Origin: Bacillota bacterium
GTDB taxonomy: Bacteria > Bacillota_A > Clostridia > Lachnospirales > Bianqueaceae
Reading direction: 5' to 3'
Assembly: GCA_017420625.1 (NCBI GenBank)
Contig: JAFOIR010000023.1
Location: forward strand, 1-8,920
DNA length: 8,920 bases
Positions within the stretch are counted from its first letter, which is position 1. Each line of letters starts with the position of its first letter. The notes beneath the pieces were generated by a model. That model was not told the DNA's origin. It saw only the letters and a list, made by a program, of their open reading frames with translations, and did not search any database. Below, in pieces: positions 5,901 to 8,920 of this stretch. Both the position numbers and the translations under genes were made by a program.

Positions 5901-6443
5901 AAATTCTTCCGGTGTATTGCAGTTGATCAAAAGAGCCGGATCTTTGGTATAAGGGACCGGATAATAACCATACTGATCAAACAGCCTGCGAGGGCTGTGT
6001 TTTTCCTGCTGTAGAATTTCCTCACAGTCCTGCGCCAGAAAAGCGTCATAAACTGCCACCAGAGGCTCCGGACGATTATCCAGCGTGAGGGCAGTAATAG
6101 GAAAACTTCCATGCGCTGCAATCAAAAGTTTCAAGGTTTCTTCCGGAATCAGCGGCATATCCACCGGCAGCACCAGGCTGCACTGGCTTCGGATCTGCTT
6201 AAGCCCAGCATGGATCCCGCTGAGCGGACCTCGGCCGGGAATCAGATCCGGAGCATACCTGGTTTTCTCCGGACAGTCGGAGCAGCCGGATATGACGATA
6301 TCCGATATCCCCAGATTCTGAACCTTTTCCACGGTCAGATCCAGCAGCGTTTTTCCTCCCAGCTTTAGCTTTGCCTTATCCGTCCCCATCCGGGAACTTC
6401 TTCCGCCGGCCAGGATAATGACGGATGTTTCTTCCATCTTCAT
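5874..6443 (-). CDS. mobA: Molybdenum cofactor guanylyltransferase (MobA)
   Basis: A 189-residue cytoplasmic enzyme that transfers GMP from GTP to Mo-molybdopterin, giving the guanine dinucleotide cofactor used by DMSO-reductase-family enzymes. The N-terminal nucleotide-binding motif LAGGRSSRMGTDKAKLKLGG is at residues 11-30, followed by PDLIPGRGPLSGIHAGL (65-81), the metal-binding LPVDMPLI (92-99), RPEPLVAVYD (124-133) and the C-terminal NCNTPEEF (174-181). These cover all standard MobA landmarks, and the length is normal. The ATG at 6443 has GAGGT nine bases upstream and overlaps the stop of the preceding gene as ATGA; a second ATG two codons later has no better site. It is the last gene of the operon that starts with the dmsA-like gene, and its product very probably supplies that enzyme's cofactor. 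The gene converges on the YbjQ operon. Confidence 0.93.
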   Translation of the reverse strand: MKMEETSVIILAGGRSSRMGTDKAKLKLGGKTLLDLTVEKVQNLGISDIVISGCSDCPEKTRYAPDLIPGRGPLSGIHAGLKQIRSQCSLVLPVDMPLIPEETLKLLIAAHGSFPITALTLDNRPEPLVAVYDAFLAQDCEEILQQEKHSPRRLFDQYGYYPVPYTKDPALLINCNTPEEFKKIKEAFV

Positions 6444-6904
6444 TTCGGATCAACCTCGATCCGCGCCACTTCTTTTACTTTGCGCTTGGAATTGCTGTCA
6501 CCGAATACGACCAAAGTGAAGGTCCCGTCATCTTCACTGATCAGATAAACCTTGCCGTTTTCGAGCAGTTCCTCGCCGGTGATCTCGGCAGAATACTCAT
6601 CCTGTGATGTGACTTTCAAAACGGACACTTCGGCTGGGTCAATCCCTGCTGAAGATAGTGCATCGGCCAGTGCTATGCCTTTTGCGTCAATAAGGACACT
6701 TTCTCCTTTTCCATTGACCAATTCACCCTTCACGGGGATCCTGGCAATCTCTTTTTCACCTATAAACCATTTTTGATCTTGCCGGATGATCTCCACCTGT
6801 CCCTGTTCTACGATCCCGTCTCCTGTCAGGTGCAGGATCACCAGCAACGCCACAGCGGCTGCCAGAATGAATATGATCAGAAGGACGATTCTTTTCTGTC
6901 TCAT
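6440..6904 (-). CDS. Membrane-anchored protein with a sulfite-oxidase-like (molybdopterin-binding fold) domain, no cysteine
   Basis: A 154-residue protein with an N-terminal membrane segment (residues about 5-26, after a basic MRQKR) and an external domain. That domain resembles the small 'oxidoreductase molybdopterin-binding' (SUOX-like) fold: a GIALADALSSAGI element at 76-88, VLKVTSQDEYSAEITGEELL at 95-114, YLISEDDGTFTLVV at 120-133 and a closing VKEVARIEV at 143-151. In catalytic members a cysteine binds molybdenum; this protein contains no cysteine at all, so it is unlikely to be a redox enzyme. It is linked by ATGA overlaps to the genes on both sides, between a membrane protein and mobA. 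A role in binding or delivering cofactor, or in helping the DmsA-like enzyme, is inference. The fold call rests on pattern alone and is moderate. Confidence 0.6.
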   Translation of the reverse strand: MRQKRIVLLIIFILAAAVALLVILHLTGDGIVEQGQVEIIRQDQKWFIGEKEIARIPVKGELVNGKGESVLIDAKGIALADALSSAGIDPAEVSVLKVTSQDEYSAEITGEELLENGKVYLISEDDGTFTLVVFGDSNSKRKVKEVARIEVDPK

Positions 6905-7455
6905 GGTTGATATTCCTTTTCTTCACGTATTTTCCCGATGGCTTCCAGCCGTTTGGCCACCTTACCCGCAGCCAGACCGCTGATCGCACCGGTAAAGAGG
7001 CTTACCGCCACATAAAGTGCAAGAACGATGCCTCGCAGCCGAAACACGATGATGTTTGCCGTAAGAGCTGCTGCTGCGGCTGAAAGCATATTGGCCAGGC
7101 AGCAGGAGAATTGTTTTTCCAGATGACTTTTTCTTCCCACCCACAGGACGATATCAATGATCAGTCCCGGAATGATGTAGCCGATGGGTGCAAGGATGCC
7201 CATACTGCCTGTCATACCGAAAAGCACCGCCAGCACACTTTGCACCAGCCCCATCAGCGCGCCGCTCCCAAAATGCGGGACAACACAGTCCCCGATCACC
7301 AGAAACAGCAGCGAAAAGCTGGTCCCGATTCCTCCCGGGATATGGAGTGCGTCTGTGATCAGATTGGCTGCAGGGGCTATCAGCTTCTTGGCGAAAAGTC
7401 CCAGATCACAGCAAAGCGCCCAGAAAAGCAGCTGCTGCAGTTTTTTGTGTTTCAC
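6901..7455 (-). CDS. Six-segment membrane protein resembling an ECF transporter S component
   Basis: A 184-residue membrane protein with about six hydrophobic segments (residues 8-25, 42-60, 65-82, 86-106, 116-138 and 142-165) and a charged cytoplasmic tail. Size, segment number, the GGIGTS start of the second segment and short loops rich in Gly and Ala match substrate-binding (S) components of energy-coupling factor importers, but no signature identifies the substrate. No ECF A or T component is visible, as expected for group II S components that share a distant module. The start is GTG at 7455, with AAGGAG five bases upstream. It lies 13 bases after the dmsA-like gene and overlaps the next gene as ATGA. 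The context suggests import of something needed for the molybdoenzyme (a cofactor precursor, vitamin or oxyanion), which is inference. A membrane anchor for the enzyme is a less likely alternative. Confidence 0.6.
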   Translation of the reverse strand: MKHKKLQQLLFWALCCDLGLFAKKLIAPAANLITDALHIPGGIGTSFSLLFLVIGDCVVPHFGSGALMGLVQSVLAVLFGMTGSMGILAPIGYIIPGLIIDIVLWVGRKSHLEKQFSCCLANMLSAAAAALTANIIVFRLRGIVLALYVAVSLFTGAISGLAAGKVAKRLEAIGKIREEKEYQP

Positions 7456-7468
7456 GGATTCTCCTTCT

Positions 7469-8920
7469 TTATGCCTTACGGATTTCCACCAGATTGGTGT
7501 GCTGCGGATTCCCCTTGGCGATCGGTGTGGGATAGGCAGTAGATGTCAGCACGTTGATGCTGCCGCGGATATCAACGCCTAGTTTGTCAGGCGTAAACCA
7601 ACCCCCCTGGGAAATGGCGGCCACACCCTGCCGGATCCTTTGGGTCACAACAGCCGGGATCCGGATACAGCCCCGGTCATTATAGACTTCCGTCATCTCA
7701 CCATCCTGAATGCCACGCGTGGCCGCATCAATCGGATGAATCCATACACCGGGTTTTTCCACTTCATCCTGCCATTCATTGTTGTCATGGATGGAATGGG
7801 CACGGCGGCGGGTATGCCAGCCGATCAGCTGAAGCGGATATTTTTCCTTCAGCGGATCCTCTGGACCCTCCGGACAGGGCATGTAGCGGGGGATCGCGGA
7901 GATATCCGGCTGATGAAGATCGTAGAGTCTCTTGGAGAAGATCTCGATCTTTCCGGACGGCGTCGGGAAGGGGTGATTCACCGGATCCTTGATTTCCTGT
8001 TCAAAGCCTACCGCCTTGATCTGTTCTTTGAACTGCCAGCCGCCTTCCCGGCTGAAGGTCTCGTAGTCGGGCAGTTCGGGTTCTCTTTCACGGATAAAGG
8101 CATAATTTGCCTTCAGCCAGTCTCTGACCTGTGGCTTTCCTTCGATATATTCATCATATACACCCATTTTTGCAGCCACTTCCTTCAGCCAGTCCCATTC
8201 GAAACGGCAGCCGAAAAGCGGCCGGATGACCTGATTATGTTTCAGGTAATAGTTGCTTCCCGCCCAGGGGTTGATCATATTCTCCCCCTCAAAGACCGAG
8301 GTGGCCGGGAGCAGCAGATCGGCATACCTTGCACTGGGGGTCATGAAAACATCGGAACAGACGATCATCTCACATTTCTGATCGTCTTTCAGGATGCGAA
8401 TCGTATCATTGATATTGCTGTGCTGATTGATCAGGATATCGCTGGCCATGCAGAAAAGCATTTTAATATTGCTGTCCAGCTTTTCTACACCCTTGATCCC
8501 GTCTTTCAGCGGCTTGAGCTCGGTTCCGTGCTCGATCGCCTTGGTCCACAGAAACGTAGGGATCTTTCCCGGATAGGGATTCGGCATCCTTTCCAGATAA
8601 TTTGCCATCGATGTATGTTCGCCGATCCGGCTTCCATTGGCACAGCTGCTTCCGCCGCTGATGCCCACATTGCCGGTCAGGCAGGAGAGCATCATCAGGG
8701 CGCGGGCAGACTGTTCGCCGTTGCCGTGACGCTGGGCACCGAAACCGGCTTCAATGCAGGCAGGTTTGGTCGTTGCGTATTCTCTGGCCATAGCCCGGAT
8801 ACGGTGCGCCTCGATTCCTGTGATCGCCTCAGCCCATTCCGGTGTTTTCCTGATGCCGTCCCTGACACCGAAAAGATAGCTGTGATAGCTTTCTCCGGCC
8901 GGTACTCCTTCCGGCATATG
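7469..8920 (-). CDS. DmsA-like molybdopterin oxidoreductase catalytic subunit, C-terminal part (5' end off window)
   Basis: The C-terminal 483 residues of a bis-MGD molybdoenzyme of the DMSO reductase family; E. coli DmsA is about 800 residues, so the N-terminal part with the signal peptide, iron-sulfur site and molybdenum ligand is outside the window. Landmarks, counted from the visible Met at 8917, include PEGVPAGESYHSYLFG (2-17), typical of DmsA/YnfE; FGAQRHGNGEQSARALMMLS (59-78) and LTGNVGISGGSS (80-91); ARYADLLLPATSVFEGEN (196-213); NPWAGSNYYLKHNQVIRP (216-233); and the dinucleotide-binding C-terminal domain from about 360, with WHTRRRAHSIHDNNEW and INVLTSTAYPTPIAKGNPQH near the end. The frame is open to the window edge. 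Such enzymes reduce S- or N-oxides at the outer face of the membrane; the substrate is not fixed by what is visible. DmsB and DmsC partners are not downstream, so they must lie elsewhere or be absent. Confidence 0.92.
   Translation of the reverse strand, partial: HMPEGVPAGESYHSYLFGVRDGIRKTPEWAEAITGIEAHRIRAMAREYATTKPACIEAGFGAQRHGNGEQSARALMMLSCLTGNVGISGGSSCANGSRIGEHTSMANYLERMPNPYPGKIPTFLWTKAIEHGTELKPLKDGIKGVEKLDSNIKMLFCMASDILINQHSNINDTIRILKDDQKCEMIVCSDVFMTPSARYADLLLPATSVFEGENMINPWAGSNYYLKHNQVIRPLFGCRFEWDWLKEVAAKMGVYDEYIEGKPQVRDWLKANYAFIREREPELPDYETFSREGGWQFKEQIKAVGFEQEIKDPVNHPFPTPSGKIEIFSKRLYDLHQPDISAIPRYMPCPEGPEDPLKEKYPLQLIGWHTRRRAHSIHDNNEWQDEVEKPGVWIHPIDAATRGIQDGEMTEVYNDRGCIRIPAVVTQRIRQGVAAISQGGWFTPDKLGVDIRGSINVLTSTAYPTPIAKGNPQHTNLVEIRKA

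Noticed and set aside
6440..6904. NusG domain II type protein, considered for the anchored 154-residue protein
   Set aside because: The conserved cysteine motif of that family is missing, and the C-terminal pattern fits the SUOX-like fold better.
7111..7582. Plus-strand open frames of 143 and 132 codons
   Set aside because: They are antisense to the well-supported membrane protein and dmsA-like genes, lack ribosome binding sites, and look low in protein-like composition.

Overview
The window looks like the chromosome of a mid-GC, probably anaerobic, Bacillota (Clostridia-like) bacterium. This is inferred from strong AGGAGG-type ribosome binding sites, TTGACA/TATAAT-type promoters, short intergenic gaps, genes overlapping by 4 bases, and gene content (half-size CHR transporters, an XRE regulator with helical repeats, a YbjQ protein, a DmsA-type molybdoenzyme). 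No species can be named from the sequence alone. No rRNA, tRNA, CRISPR array, insertion sequence or phage gene was seen.

Layout. (1) 1-1153, minus strand: two half-size CHR-family (chromate transporter) membrane proteins joined by an ATGA overlap; the second runs off the left edge. (2) 1154-1375: a divergent control region with a leftward promoter, a rightward promoter, several dyads and a terminator-like hairpin. (3) 1376-3746, plus strand: an XRE regulator with a long helical-repeat C-terminus, overlapping an MFS exporter. (4) 3747-3952: a non-coding stretch with a candidate terminator and two candidate promoters. (5) 3953-4777: a stand-alone AraC-type regulator. (6) 4822-5900: a MerR-type 19-bp-spacer promoter, a MerR regulator with two C-terminal membrane segments, an overlapping ybjQ-type gene and a strong terminator. 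(7) 5874-8920, minus strand and convergent with (6): a molybdoenzyme operon reading dmsA-like catalytic subunit (start outside the window), a six-segment membrane protein resembling an ECF transporter S component, a membrane-anchored protein with a sulfite-oxidase-like fold, and mobA.

How the genes fit together. The minus-strand operon pairs a bis-MGD enzyme of the DMSO reductase family with MobA, which makes the guanine-dinucleotide form of the cofactor that enzyme needs. The two small genes between them are translationally tied to both, so they are likely accessory to cofactor supply or to the redox enzyme. The plus-strand genes are three separate sensor units: XRE regulator plus exporter, a lone AraC regulator, and a membrane-tethered MerR coupled to YbjQ. 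The most distinctive parts are the MerR-TM/YbjQ module with its own CueR-like promoter and the unusual accessory gene set behind dmsA.
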